Origin: Zygnema cylindricum
Lineage: Eukaryota > Streptophyta > Zygnematophyceae > Zygnematales > Zygnemataceae
NCBI GenBank assembly: GCA_037447655.1
Contig: JBBHKE010003045.1
Coordinates: 1 to 64,000 of the forward strand
Direction of reading: 5' to 3'
DNA: 64,000 nucleotides
In this document: one piece after another, positions 21,841-32,779 of the stretch
Layout of the letters: each line of letters opens with the position of its first letter
How positions within the stretch are numbered: the stretch's first letter is position 1
Translations under genes and position numbers: made by a program
Notes under the pieces: generated by a model
The model's database searches: none
What the model saw: only the letters and a program-made list of their open reading frames with translations
Told to the model about the DNA's origin: nothing

Positions 21841-22270
21841 TTTAAAACCAAATTAGTTAAATTAAAAAATTTAAATGATATAAAATTTGATCAAATTATA
21901 ACCTATTTTTTTCACTTCATGATTTCTGTTTTATAACATTATTTATTCAACTAATTTAATCTAAAATTAATTGATATTAAATTTTTATATAAATAAATTA
22001 ATTTTAAGTAAAAAAGTTAACAAACATTTTTGTATATTAGATGATTTAACACCAATTATTGATTAAAGTTATTTTTTTACATTGTAGATCATTTAACACC
22101 TAATTATATTTTTTTAAGTTTTAAAGTCAATTTCTTATATTGTACATCATTTAACACTTAATAAGAAATTTTTAAATTTTAAATTGAAATTGTATTTATT
22201 TTCTAAAAAAATTATGTGATCTTAATTTTTTTTTGTAAATAATTACATTTTACAGAGAGATGATAATCCA
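21840..22270. repeat. dispersed repeat R2, copy 2, left part
   Basis: GATATAAAATTTGATCAAAT, TTTTATAACATT, ATTGTAGATCATTTAACACC and TTTTTGTAAATAATTACATT match copy 1 in order. It breaks off at AGAGAGATGATAATCC. Confidence 0.6.
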
Positions 22271-22394
22271 GGGTGAAAGAGAGGGAGAGGAAACGGAAGA
22301 GAGAAAAAGAGAGGGAGAGAAAAAAAGAGCGAGGGTTTAAAAAGTGAGTAGGACCTCTAAAATAAAGCGATGACGGCGACTAGGTTCCGTGAGT

Positions 22395-22550
22395 AAGGAC
22401 GTACGATATTCGACCGATTATGTTGGAAATGTGCAAATATTTAGTAGGGGAGACGATAACCTAGAGTGAAAAAAGGACGTACGATATTCAGCCGATTATG
22501 TTGGAAATGTGCAAATATTTAGTAGGGGAGACGATAACCTAGAGTGAAAA
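22395..22550. repeat. 78-bp tandem duplication
   Basis: Two copies (from 22395 and 22473) of a unit starting AAGGACGTACGATATTC and ending AACCTAGAGTGAAAA, with one or two differences. Confidence 0.9.
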
Positions 22551-22977
22551 AGAGGGGGAGAGAAAGAAAGAGCGAGGGTTTGGAAAGTGAGCAAGACCTC
22601 TAAGAGAAAGGGACGGCGGCGATCAGGTTCCGTGAATAAGAACGTACGATACCCGACCGTTTATGTCGTACGATACTCGACCGTTTATGTTTGAAATGTG
22701 CCAATATTTAGTACGGCTCGTGCGAAATATTTGCACGAATAGCTCGAGTATTTAGTTCTTCTACGGGGCGAAATTATAGTACTGTACTGTACTCTCCCCG
22801 AAGCACGAATTAGCTTCAACGAAGGAATTTAGAGCCAATCCGAATCGTTTTTTACACAAGCGTAAAATGAATCTACCTTGAAATCCAAACCGTCGTCAAT
22901 TACTTCAGAAATGAGGAAATCACCGTCAATATTTCAAAAGTTAGCGACAGGGCTTCTCTATCGAGAATCCACTGCCC

Positions 22978-23058
22978 ATTATTAACCATTCGACGACCGA
23001 GATTTCTATATTTAGAGTTTATTCGACGGCCGAGATTTCTATATTTAGAGTTTTTCTC
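22978..23058. repeat. about 35-bp tandem duplication
   Basis: ATTCGACGACCGAGATTTCT with ATATTTAGAGTTT, repeated as ATTCGACGGCCGAGATTTCT with ATATTTAGAGTTT. Confidence 0.85.
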
Positions 23059-23284
23059 TTTCAATGTCCGTACAGCTATACAGTAGGCTTCGAGCTATTT
23101 ATTTTTGTAGCGTATTTAACACGTGTGTAATTATCTAAGATAGAGTGCCATCGGTTAGTCTTGGCGTTTCACTACAAAGGAGATCCAATTACATTTAAAA
23201 CTAAGGCGTTGTATGACTGCGTGATGTGACATCGAAAGGTACAAAGACGCGTGTCAAACGAGACATTCAACCATTTTAAATTTT

Positions 23285-23520
23285 TTAAATTTTTATGTGA
23301 TCTTAATTGTTTTTTTTGTAAATATTTTTTTTTTTTAGAGAAACGATAACCCTCGTAATACTAATAATGGTTAAAGAGTTCCAAATTACAAAGTTTTTAA
23401 AAAAGAAACAAAGTCACGAAGCTTAAAATAAAGAAGTTCACAAAAAGTGAAAAGGTTTGAATACCAAATTCTAAAGTTTTTGTTTAACTTCAAAAAGTGG
23501 AAACAGATAACTAAGTAATA
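23285..23520. repeat. dispersed repeat R2, copy 2, right part
   Basis: It resumes with AGAAACGATAACCCTCGTAA, TAATGGTTAAAGAGTT, TTCACAAAAAGTGAAAAGG and GATAACTAAGTAATAAAAAG, as in copy 1 (16.99-17.16 kb). Around 23530-23690, degenerate repeats of the GGTTTAGTTTTAGAAAGTGA type follow. Confidence 0.55.
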
Positions 23521-23699
23521 AAAAGACAAACGAAAGGAAAAAAGTTAACTAGAAGCGGAAAGGTTTAGTTTTAGAAAGTGAAATCAGAAAACAAAGTAAT
23601 AAGTAGAGAAAGGTATATGTATTAGAAAGAGTTTGGTTTCAGAAAGTAAAAACAGATAACGAAGCAATAAAAAGAGAAAGGTATCTATATCAGAATTGT

Positions 23700-25000
23700 T
23701 TTTCAATGTGGTTTTTTTTTATATTAATTAATTAATTTTATTTTATTTTTTAATGTATGTTTTTCAAAAAAAAAATAGAAATAAAAAAGAAAAATATCAA
23801 ATTTTGCATTTAACTTTTTAACAAAAAAATAATAGTTTTAATTACTAATAATTGAAAATTATTAAAAAAATATTAAAAATAATATATATATCACAAAAAT
23901 ATTTTCTTTATATTTTATTTTCACTTTGAAAAATTTAAAATGTTGACGAATTAGACAATGATCCGATGTAAATCCACGAATGTAAGGCTTAATTTTTTAT
24001 TTTTTTTCTATGTTGTGATATATTTACTTTTTTTTTGTAAAAAAATAAAAACTAAAACAAAAATAAAAGAGAAAATAAATATTATATATAAAATCACATT
24101 CATATGATTAAAAAGAAATATTATATTAAATAAAATTATAGTTTTTATATTCTATTATTTTTTTTTTACTTTATTTTTTTGTTTTTTTTCAATGGATTAA
24201 TTTGAAAGCTGCATTTTTTTACATTAACAAAACAAACTAGAGTCAATTTAATTATAAGAAATAATGCTATTAAAAAAGACTTTTGAGTTAATTATCATGG
24301 GTAAATTTTTTAATTATTACTTTATTTTATTTTAACACAATTTGATAGCAAAAATATGTTTTTATTATTTTGTTAAAATCAATATAACATTTTTCAGCAT
24401 TCTCTACAAAAAAATAAAATACAAAGTGCGTTCCCCTTAAAAAAAAAAAAAAAAAAAAAAAAAAACAATTCTCAAAAAAAAAAAAAAAGTAAATTATAAA
24501 AAAAAAAAAAAAAATGGGAACACAAAAAAAAAAAAAAAAAAAAAAAAATATTCAAAAAAAAAAAAAAAAAAAAGAATTTTAAAAAAAAAAAAAAAAAGTA
24601 AAAAAAAAAAACTAAAAAAAAAAACAAATTTAACAATATATATTAAAATTATAGAAAAATTAAAAGTCAAAGGCCTAAAATAATAAAAATATATATATTA
24701 ATAAAAAAACTATATTTAAAATATAGAAAGATTATTTGTGATTAGTTTTTTGTTTTTTAAAGTTATTTTTTACAAAATAATGTTATTTTCTTTTAAAACA
24801 TTTTACATAAAAAAAAATATTAAAAATTGTTATTTATTTTAATTTTGTTTTATAATTTTGTAAAAAATAAAAAAAAAATGAAAACTTAATTTTTTAAGAT
24901 AATAATAAAATATTGAAAATATTTACGCGCACGATTTTTTGACAACAAAATTCGACGGGTTACCGTATCAACCACATAATACGAAAACCACGTGAAACCT
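23700..25000. other. AT-rich gene-free stretch with long A runs
   Basis: More than 80 percent A+T by eye. Interrupted poly-A occupies about 24438-24620. Nothing codes here and no RNA gene is recognised. Confidence 0.7.
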
Positions 25001-25027
25001 TCAAAACTTTCAAAATCTAAACATCTA

Positions 25028-25312
25028 ACATTTTTGTTTTTGCCGAACCATTAATGTATCTTTTATCTTTTAAACATGAGCTATTTTACAATTTAGCCAA
25101 AATAAGGTTACTAAATTATTATTGAAAAAAAAAAAATTAACCAATTTAACCAAAATAAAACTATTCAATTCTCATTAAATATAACTTATCCGCACAACAT
25201 TTTGTTTTTTTGCCTAAGCATGAATCTATCCCTTATCTTTTAGACAACGCCTTTTTTACGATTTAGCTAAAATAAGGTTGTTGAATTCTCATTAAATATA
25301 AACTCATCCATA
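25028..25312. repeat. diverged tandem duplication, about 175-bp period
   Basis: ACATTTTTGTTTTTGCC...ATCTTTTATCTTTTAAACA...ATTTAGCCAAAATAAGGTTA (25028-25118) recurs as ACATTTTGTTTTTTTGCC...CCCTTATCTTTTAGACA...ATTTAGCTAAAATAAGGTTG (25198-25290). Confidence 0.7.
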
Positions 25313-25429
25313 CGAAGACGTTACGTTGTGAGGTTTTTCTTATACTGCTAGCATTTTACAAAAATTTTTTTGGCATGGTAATTACAATCCATGAAATACA
25401 CATGATATAACTATAGACATTTAAAACTA

Positions 25430-27370
25430 CTTTATTTTCATATCTTACATGAGTTGTCTTTTACATTTTTCTCTAGCTACTAAAACATAAACAAAATAAA
25501 ACAGGACTATAACTATAGCTATAACCATAACCGTCCATACCTATTTCTATAACCATCCATTTTATTTTTTGTTATTGTTAAAGTTAAAAACTTCAAAGTT
25601 AGGCATTTTTACTTAGATGCGACTTTTCTTTGTGTGATATAATATCATAGTATACGCATATAAGATGCGTGTTATATATAGTCCATTGTACTAGTACAAC
25701 AAATTCAGCATACGCTTAGACGAAGCTCGTAATGCTGACGTTAAATTACAAATATTGTGAAACCTCATTTTTCTGACATAGTATGATTAACAAATAATTA
25801 TAATTAAAGTTTTGAACGCTACAACACCCCACGCTATTATTGTTAAAATATCATTTTCTGTTATTGCGGAATTATGATTAATAATATTAATTTACCGCAT
25901 GGAGCGTTATTATTGTTAAAATATTAATTTTGTTAGTGCGAAATTATAATTAATACTATTACTTTACCGCATGGAGACATGGCAAATAGTACTCCACATC
26001 TTTAAATAGTGTTATTAACCGTAGTTTATGATTTTTGTCTAGAAAAAAGTCCGAACAAGATAGTGTCATTAGTAGTGTTATTATCGAGAAAATAATTATC
26101 GCAATAAAAATGATAACAATAATTATCAGTTATAGAACGATGAGGGTTCAGACATACAGCCCGGAACTAACGAAAAATATCGATGAAAATTACTGGTTGG
26201 AGGGGGGGTGGTTAGTACAAAAAGTCCAAAAGTATGGTACGGAAATAAAGAATAAAATATGTGAGAAGATATCGCGACGAGGGGGGGTGGAGGGGCGCTG
26301 GAAAACTTTTTCACAACCCATTTCGAACCACGGTTTTGAGCTATAGTCGATCATTGTCAGCGCGACAATTATCTGTAATTCATTGCGATATATTATAAAT
26401 TCATCGCGACACCGATATGTCGGGCCAGTATATCAGGTATCGGTAGGTCAAAATAAAATACATATCGGTTATCGGCAAATCGCTACCGATACACTATAGC
26501 GTGACTCACTATTAGCCTTGATAATGTTATTTTGGTGCCTCAAATTTTTACTCAAACCTAAAATGGAAATAATAACTAAAATTGTTTTTTTACGTTAATA
26601 TAGGTATTGTTTAGTTAGCGTTAACTGCTTTGGTTTAAATTTATTTTTCAATAATATAATGTACGAAATGTGTCAATCCGTACTAAAACTGCCCAGTATT
26701 TTGTACATACGCAGATAATAAGTGTCATATAAAGGCGTCGACATGGGAATCTGAGTGCGTCGCCACAGAAAAGCGCACTCATATTTGATTCCCAATCATA
26801 AAGACAAGGGAAAATCGCTAGAACTTGTTCTCAAATGTTCAAGCGTCGAATATGCATCAAATGTGTGAACAAAGACTCTCGTGGCTACAATATGGGAAAA
26901 TGTATCCAAATCAGTGTTAGGTGTATAAATTGGCGTTAAGTTTTGTAGGGGTTAGGTCCTTGATCCCAAAACAGAGTTAATAACATTAATTTTTTCTTTA
27001 CACTATTTATTTCTCAACTTAAAAAGAGATTCACGGTGTAGTTAAAATCTTAAAACCGTAATAACAGACGGTGTACATCGCTGAGGCAGGTGACATAAAA
27101 ATTTTGTTGGTACGATAATCGTAACTATTCGATTTGACAATTTGTCTTTAGAAACTAGCAGGGAAAATCCGTAGTATACCTGCATTTATTCGAGCTTTCT
27201 ATTATTGTTTTCAACTACCTTGTTGGGGTTCAGCACATTGGCTTGGTTTTAAAGGAGCGTTTTTTTTATGTTTTGGTCAACCTAACCTTGTCAGCTCAAT
27301 GTTAGCTATCCGATTCCAGCCAGATTGCAATCGGCCAATTCTCGCACAGTTTAACTTGACAAGTTTCACA
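25430..27370. repeat. dispersed repeat family R1, copy 2 (expanded)
   Basis: Same ordered blocks as 1630-2340 (25490-25780 matches 1680-1960; 27120-27345 matches 2090-2280). In between lie about 1.3 kb absent from copy 1, including a 75-bp tandem duplication (GCTATTATTGTTAAAATAT... TTTACCGCATGGAG) at 25830-25979 and an ATCGGTAGG/CGATACC-rich stretch at 26400-26500. No gene is seen. Confidence 0.45.
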
Positions 27371-27560
27371 TATGTCATATAAATCGTATCATACTAGTAG
27401 TATTCAAATAGTCCAATCTTCACGTGGTTTAAACTGTAAGTCAAAAATTACGAATTGAAAAATATTATACAATCGTATACTATTAGATACAATAAATTTT
27501 AATTTTTAAAAATATTGAGCTATACGAGAGGTAAAATGACATCATATGCGAGCGAAGACG

Positions 27561-27814
27561 TGTCGAGCGTGCTTGGGAAACATAGGAGAAGGGCCTACCG
27601 CCAGAAGTAGAGTGCATTGGGGTTCTAGAAACCGGGAGGTTCACAGGAGATGTCCGAGAAGGTGTGAATAGAAGACCGACAATCCACCCCAAATGCTGAT
27701 GCGGTTCTGGATGCCTGATCATGCTCTTTTCTGTACCTCTTTTCATTGGAGATACGCATGGGTAATAATGAGGGAGCGAGTGTAAGAGGAAAAAGTACCC
27801 CGTACCCCCCCAAA
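27561..27814 (-). repeat. 254-bp direct repeat, copy 1 (probable Ty3-type LTR piece)
   Basis: From TGTCGAGCGTGCTT to GTACCCCGTACCCCCCCA. It matches 34566-34819 over the same length with substitutions and begins TG and ends CA like an LTR. No 5-bp duplication flanks it. Copy 2 abuts the 3' end of element G, so a Ty3/gypsy origin is likely but not proven. Confidence 0.5.
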
Positions 27815-28071
27815 TTGTGCTGATCCTCCGGATGCCCACTAAATGCTACACTCCTTAATACTATCCAAGGGACGGAAAGGGAATGTTAGTCTTCCAATCT
27901 GGCCCGCAAGAACTCCGGACAAAAACCAAGGAAGACCACAATAGAGTGCAAATAACTCCCACGCACAAATATAGAAACAATAAATATCGGCTCTTTCAGA
28001 TTCAACAATATCACATTGCCCCAGAAAATAGAAATAAAGATAGGAATCAATGAAAATGGTGAAGCAAGCTC
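27815..28071. other. host sequence left of solo LTR F
   Basis: It continues directly into 33563 onward if F is removed. No coding is seen. AGCTC at 28067-28071 is the left target duplication of F. Confidence 0.5.
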
Positions 28072-28415
28072 TGTTGAAATAAAGGTTTACTTAGGTATTT
28101 TCTAGGTTACTTAATTGATCTAAATAGGAGCAGGAAAAAGCTGAGGCAACCTGCTTCTAACTTCTCTCTCTAGTCACCATACTTGTCGTAGTCACTGAAG
28201 GCGCTAGGGAGGAAGCTAGAGCCATGGCTGCTGTTGATATTTGGGTATTTTCTAAGTCTTTATTAGATAGAAAAGGGTAGAGGCAGTCTGCCTCTGACTC
28301 CCTTCTCCAAGCCCCCACACTTGTCGTAGTCACTGAAGGCTGGAGAGGGAGCTAGAGCCATGGCTGCTTAAGCTCTTCAGAGAGACAGGAGTAGATAAAT
28401 ATGTTTACTAAAAAG

Positions 28416-28500
28416 ATGTTTGACGGATCCAGGAATTGATCCCGGTACCTACCGGCCGTCAAACATTCCGCAGTCGTTAGCATTGTCCATTTAGTCTAGG
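28416..28500 (-). other. antisense tRNA-like module in the 5' LTR of A
   Basis: The minus strand reads a D-arm/A-box-like TAAATGGACAATGCTAACGA and then CCGGGATCAATTCCTGG, whose GATCAATTC fits the Pol III B-box GWTCRANNC. An outer stem TTTGACGG/CCGTCAAA encloses it. The same module is at 31604-31688 in the 3' LTR. Confidence 0.45.
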
Positions 28501-28831
28501 ACTAGTACTGGTAAGTATAGGGTTTGATAAATATCTAAATAGTTAAAGGTAGGATTTTCCATTTAACTGGGTTACGGTATATAGGGCATAGAAACAGTTG
28601 TACTTTTAGTACCGGACGAAATAAATAGTACGGACATTTATTTCGACGGTCCGTTTTAATTACGATGTCAATCGGACGGCCGTGGTTAGCGCCGACATCG
28701 CGAAAAGTAAAATTGGCAGTTTGTAGACGCCGCCACTCTGGATGACACGTGGCAACATCGTACGGGATTACGGAATTTCCGGAACGGCAGAAAACAAATC
28801 CGGGAGTGACAAATGTCGCACTCTGGCGACA

Positions 28832-29092
28832 TCGTACAATGTACGTACAGAAAGTACTCCGACACTTGTACTTTCTTGTACGGTACCATTTTTATGACGC
28901 GGCATGACCTGGCGCCACGTGGAGAGATAAGATTTGGAGGCAGGAATTCCGGAGAATACAAGAGCGAATCCGGATAGGACATTTGTTGACTTATTAGCCA
29001 TGTCGTACGATGTCCGTACAAAAGGTACACCGGCATTTGTACCTTTATGTACTATACAGTAATGTGATTGGTCCGTACCTCAGTACTAGAGG
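28832..29092. promoter_or_regulatory. GTAC cluster in the LTR of A
   Basis: About 14 GTAC cores in 260 bp, seven of them within 28834-28885. GTAC is the core recognised by plant SBP-box/copper-response factors. It lies 70-330 bp upstream of the TATA box. Confidence 0.4.
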
Positions 29093-29159
29093 GTTTAGAG
29101 AGGGGTTTAGGACTTAGAATATTTCGGGTAGGTAGCTGACTCTCCCAGAGAGCACCTTG

Positions 29160-29166
29160 TATAAAT
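29160..29166 (+). promoter_or_regulatory. TATA box of element A 5' LTR
   Basis: CTTGTATAAATGG. The equivalents in D (minus, 53467-53475, TATAAAAGG), F (33325) and E (62640-62648) lie at the same place relative to the conserved GAGAG...CTTGTA block. Confidence 0.6.
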
Positions 29167-29515
29167 GGCAAACTTTGGCCAGCCATAACTATCAATTCTG
29201 TTGACAAAATTCAGTGATTTTTGTTGCTGCGGACTCAAGGGAGTCCAGGCTACATAGGGGTGTAGTCGGTCAGAGTCTTTACCTGCCTGGGTGGCTGCAT
29301 TTCTTAGGGAAAGTCAAAGTGGGTGAATGTGTCCAAATATCATATTCTAACTTTGCATTCTGTGGTGGAACTGAGCACACAGAAAGTGTTAATTCACAAG
29401 GGTGAAGCTATATTGGGGTTCTGATTGTCAAGGGGTCAATCATTTGGGTTTATATCAAGTTGGAGTCGGCACTATCTAGATTAGCTTCCTTTGGACCTGC
29501 GAATTATGTGTGGCA

Positions 29516-30840
29516 ATGGAGCCCATAGAATTTCAGGTTATGGGCCCACCATCTAGGGTGCCTATGTTTGATGGAACAGACTTCACTTATTGGAAGTTCA
29601 CGATGGAGGGATTGCTTTTCGAGAAGCAGTTGTGGGGAATTGTTTCAGGACAAGTGAAGTGTCCGCCACCGGGCTTTGGAGGAGATCACTATGGAGAATC
29701 ATCTGGGGCTGCCTAGAAAACCAACCGGAGTTCAGGTGCAACGGAAGGTGAAGGGAAGATCATTACCGTGGAAGGGGAAATAGGGGAGAAGGATAAAGGG
29801 ACACCTATGGTGAGGGGAGCTAGGCTCTCGCCTACGGTTCCACTTGTGGGGGCTATAACTGAACCAAAAACTGAAGAAAATGATATAAAAATTGGGAATA
29901 TAAAAACACTGTTGCAAAACATCTCATACTTAGATATGTGTCTAAGTCTATAGCTATCACTCTTTTAAATCTAACCAAGTCATCGGAAATTTGGGACACA
30001 CTAATTCAGATTTATAAGAGTGAGACTTTACAGAGGCAGCAGTTAGTAAAACAGGAAATAGAGGCCTATGTTTATAAAGGCGGTAGCATGATAGAGTTTT
30101 GCAATGATATTGCTGGGTTATATGTTGAGCTTGCTAGTGCGGGATATGTAGAATCTGAGGAGAGAAAGATTAATACACTAATCATAAAGCTTCCATATGA
30201 GTACGAAGACATCATTTACCGTATGCAGGGAATGGATGGATCCTCATGGACTTGGAGCATTACCATGGGGATAATACTTGTGAGGGAAAGCACTTTGGAG
30301 CTTCGTAGGGGAAGTGAGAGGGTGACTGCATTTACAGCTGGTGGTGACTGGCGGAAGCGTGATGTGAGGAATGGCGGTGACGAGCGGAAGCGTGATGAGA
30401 GGAAGAAAGACAAAGGTAAACCTTATCGGAACTTTAGTGGAAAGAGAGGGAGAAGAAAAGAAAGGGGAGCTTTGAAAAAATGGGTTTGCTTCGCTTGTAG
30501 GAAACCGGGTCACTATATGAAGGAGTGTCCTCGTTTGGAAGAACTTAGAAGTTGGAGTGTGAATGAGGAGGAAGAAGGGGAAGAGGAGAAAGAGGATGAA
30601 AAAATCTTGGAGCTTCTTCACATTGGTAGAATGGAGAAGAGAGAAAAGTACACAGAAATTCCACGAAGGCAACAGTGTGCTTTTGGAGGTATAAGGGAAG
30701 TAAAGAGAGAGGAGGTACTTGAGGATGTCGAGGAGTGTAAAGTGTATGACTTAGAAATGAGAAAGTCAGAACTAGGATCCATAAGTGAAAACGGGAAAAA
30801 TAAAATTAATGAGGATAATTCTATAGGTATTTGGAATTAG
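29516..30840 (+). pseudogene. gag: copia Gag of element A
   Basis: Gag forms the virus-like particle and binds element RNA. The ATG at 29516 lies in the last 20 bases of the LTR. The frame runs through the PBS (QVMGPPSRVPMFDG), meets TAG at 29714 and shifts frame near 29940. From 29938 it is open for 300 codons. There are copia Gag landmarks (YKSETLQRQQLVKQEIEAY, YKGGSM, LPYEYEDII) and a CX2CX4HX4C zinc knuckle (CFACRKPGHYMKEC, 30487-30528). After IPRRQQCAFGG, the point where protease starts in relatives, the sequence leaves the family: protease, integrase and most of RT are deleted. Residues after this junction are Lys/Glu-rich and unrecognised. It is the best preserved Gag here after that of E. 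Confidence 0.85.
29536..29550 (+). promoter_or_regulatory. primer-binding site of A, complementary to the initiator tRNA-Met anticodon region
   Basis: GGTTATGGGCCCACC immediately follows the LTR and, from my knowledge of plant initiator tRNA-Met (GGTGGGCCCATAACC around the CAT anticodon), is perfectly complementary to it. It is not the usual plant copia PBS TGGTATCAGAGC. In frame it encodes V-M-G-P-P of Gag. Confidence 0.8.
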
Positions 30841-30938
30841 AAAACTGGTCGGAAAGAGAAACTTCAACGGATTCCGAGGAAAGGGGAGAAGTGAAACTAG
30901 AAGGGGTTTTAAAGGATAAGGAAGAATAGGAATATTTA

Positions 30939-31391
30939 ATGAAAGGTTTAGGGGAGGTGAAATATTTATTGGGAATAAATTTAGAAAGTGAGAGTGGAAA
31001 GATCTCCATGGAAAAGAGTGAGGAAAGTTCATGTTTTAGGGGTAATGGGTTTGAAATCACTAAAGGGAGTGATGATATTTATGAAGGTGTGCCTGTAAAA
31101 GGGTTAGCCTCAGGATGTGTGTTGCAGATTGGAGATGGGGCTGGCTGTTTGAATTGCAAGAGGGAAATCGGATTTAGTGTGGATGGAAAAGAGATGAGGT
31201 GGATAATATCTTCGCTCGGATTTATGATAAGTGGGATGCTAAATGAAATGTGTGATGCAATTATTATTTCATTTCATCTAATGCATTGTTTTAAATACGA
31301 GAGCATATTTCATAAGTTATATAAAAGGAAAAAGAAAAGAAAAAGGAAAAAGGGGAGGGAGTGTTTTGTTTATTTTGTTTGTAATAGTTGA
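30939..31391 (+). pseudogene. fused RT-thumb and RNase H remnants of element A
   Basis: A 150-codon frame holds two short pol remnants joined by deletion. GLGEVKYLLGINLESESGK (residues about 3-21) corresponds to the copia RT segment DLGEAKYTLGIQMERD in E. VPVKGLASGCVLQIGDGAGC (residues about 50-69) corresponds to the RNase H segment VPLRRCTTGYVLQIGSGACC. Catalytic Asp residues of RT (YVDD) are absent. The C-terminal third is Lys/Arg-rich leader to the PPT. It may be a neutral leftover; an expressed small protein is only a possibility. Confidence 0.7.
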
Positions 31392-31406
31392 AAGGAAGTA
31401 GACTAG

Positions 31407-31419
31407 AAAATAAGGGGAG
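31407..31419 (+). promoter_or_regulatory. polypurine tract of A
   Basis: AAAATAAGGGGAG directly before the 3' LTR TGTTG. The same word stands at the 3' LTR of C and similar ones at B, D and E. Confidence 0.88.
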
Positions 31420-32723
31420 TGTTGATATTTGGGTATTTTCTAGGTCTTTATTAGATAGAAAAGGGTAGAGGCAGTCTGCCTCTGACTCCCTTCTCCAAGC
31501 CCCCACACTTGTCGTAGTCACTGAAGGCTGGAGAGGGAGCTAGAGCCATGGCTGCCTAAGCTCTTCAGAGAGACAGGAGTAGATAAATATGTTTACTAAA
31601 AAGATGTTTGACGGATCCAGGAATTGATCCCGGTACCTACCGGCCTTCAAACATTCCGCAGTCGTTAGCATTGTCCATTTAGTCTAGGACTAGTACTGGT
31701 ACGTATAGGGTTTGATAAATATGTAAATAATTAAAGGTAGGTTTTTCCATTTAACTGGGTTACGGTATATAGGGCATAGAAACAGTTGTACTTTTAGTAC
31801 CGGACGAAATAAATAATACGGACATTTATTTCGACTGTCCGTTTTAATTACGATGTCAATCGGACGGCCGTGGTTAGCGCCGACATCGCGGAAAGTAAAA
31901 TTGGCAGTTTGTAGACGTCGCCACTCTGGATGACACGTGGCAACATCGTACGGGATTACGGAATTTCCGGAACGGCAGAAAACAAATCCGGGAGTGACAA
32001 ATGTCGCACTCTGGCGACATCGTACAATGTACGTACAGAAAGTACTCCGGCACTTGTACTTTCTTGTACGGTACCATTTTTATGACGCAGCATGACCTGG
32101 CGCCACGTGGAGAGATAAGATTTGGAGGCAGGAATTCCGAAGAATACAAGAGCGAATCCGGATAGGACATTTGTTGACTTATTAGCCATGTCTTACGATG
32201 TCCGTACAAAAGGTACACCGGCATTTGTACCTTTATGTACTATACAGTAATGTGATTGGTCCGTACCTCAGTACTAGAGGGTTTAGAGAGGGGTTTAGGA
32301 CTTAGAATATTTCGGGTAGGTAGCTGACTCTCCCAGAGAGCACCTTGTATAAATGGCAAACTTTGGCCAGCCATAACTATCAATTCAGTTGACCAAATTC
32401 AGTGATTCTTGTTGCTGCGGACTCAGGGGAGTCCAGTCTACACAGGGGTGTAGTCGGTCAGAGTCTTTGCCTGCCTAGGTGGCTGCATTTCTTAGGGAAA
32501 GTCAAAGTGGGTGAATGTGTCCAAATCTCATATTCTAACTTTGCATTCTGTGGTGGAACTGAGCACACAGAAAGTGTTAATTCACAAGGGTGAAGCTATA
32601 TTGGGGTTCTGATTGTCAAGGGATCAATCATTTGGGTTTATATCAAGTTGGAGTCGGCACTATCTAGATTAGCTTCCTTTGGACCTGCGAATTTTGTGTG
32701 GCAATGGAGCCCATAGAATTTCA
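31420..32723 (+). repeat. 3' LTR of element A
   Basis: 1304 bp, the same length as the 5' LTR and about 98 percent identical by eye. TATAAAT at 32349-32354. Confidence 0.92.
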
Positions 32724-32779
32724 ACTGCCTATGCTTCCGTTAGAGTTAGAAGGCAGTCCTTTGGTAAACTTACCAAAAA

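Larger units (their letters stand above)
22270..23285. mobile_element. about 1-kb insertion of unknown type inside repeat R2
   Basis: This GC-richer segment interrupts R2. The R2 words TTATGTGATCTTAATT...TTGTAAAT and AGA(G/A)A(G/C)GATAA occur on both sides, at about 22213-22272 and 23293-23351. The insert holds a 78-bp tandem duplication, a larger 245-bp repeat (GAGCGAGGGTTT block at about 22329 and 22573) and a duplicated CGTACGATAC(C/T)CGACCGTTTATG at about 22644-22688. No protein, no clear terminal repeats. Confidence 0.45.
28232..29535 (+). repeat. 5' LTR of element A
   Basis: Starts TGTTGATATTTGGG and ends ATAGAATTTCA. It holds a dense GTAC cluster (28832-29092), TATAAAT at 29160-29166, the antisense tRNA-like module (28416-28500) and the gag ATG at 29516. 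Confidence 0.92.
28232..32723 (+). mobile_element. copia element A: complete LTRs, internally deleted
   Basis: 4492 bp with two 1304-bp LTRs, PBS, gag, short RT/RNase H remnants and PPT, inserted into solo LTR F. The flanking 5 bp are GCTGC (28227-28231) and ACTGC (32724-32728), one mismatch, and joining the flanks restores the uninterrupted LTR sequence seen in element D. The LTRs differ at about 27 positions by eye (about 2 percent), so this is among the younger insertions. The 1884-bp interior lacks protease, integrase and most of RT, so it must depend on relatives for mobility. Confidence 0.92.

Noticed and set aside
26035-26346. 103-codon plus-strand ORF
   Set aside because: Lies in the expanded R1 repeat copy, no motif, ordinary length for chance.
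28686-32224. Pairs of identical minus-strand ORFs at 28686-29036 and 31874-32224
   Set aside because: Same LTR sequence in the two LTRs of element A read antisense; LTR promoter region, not genes.
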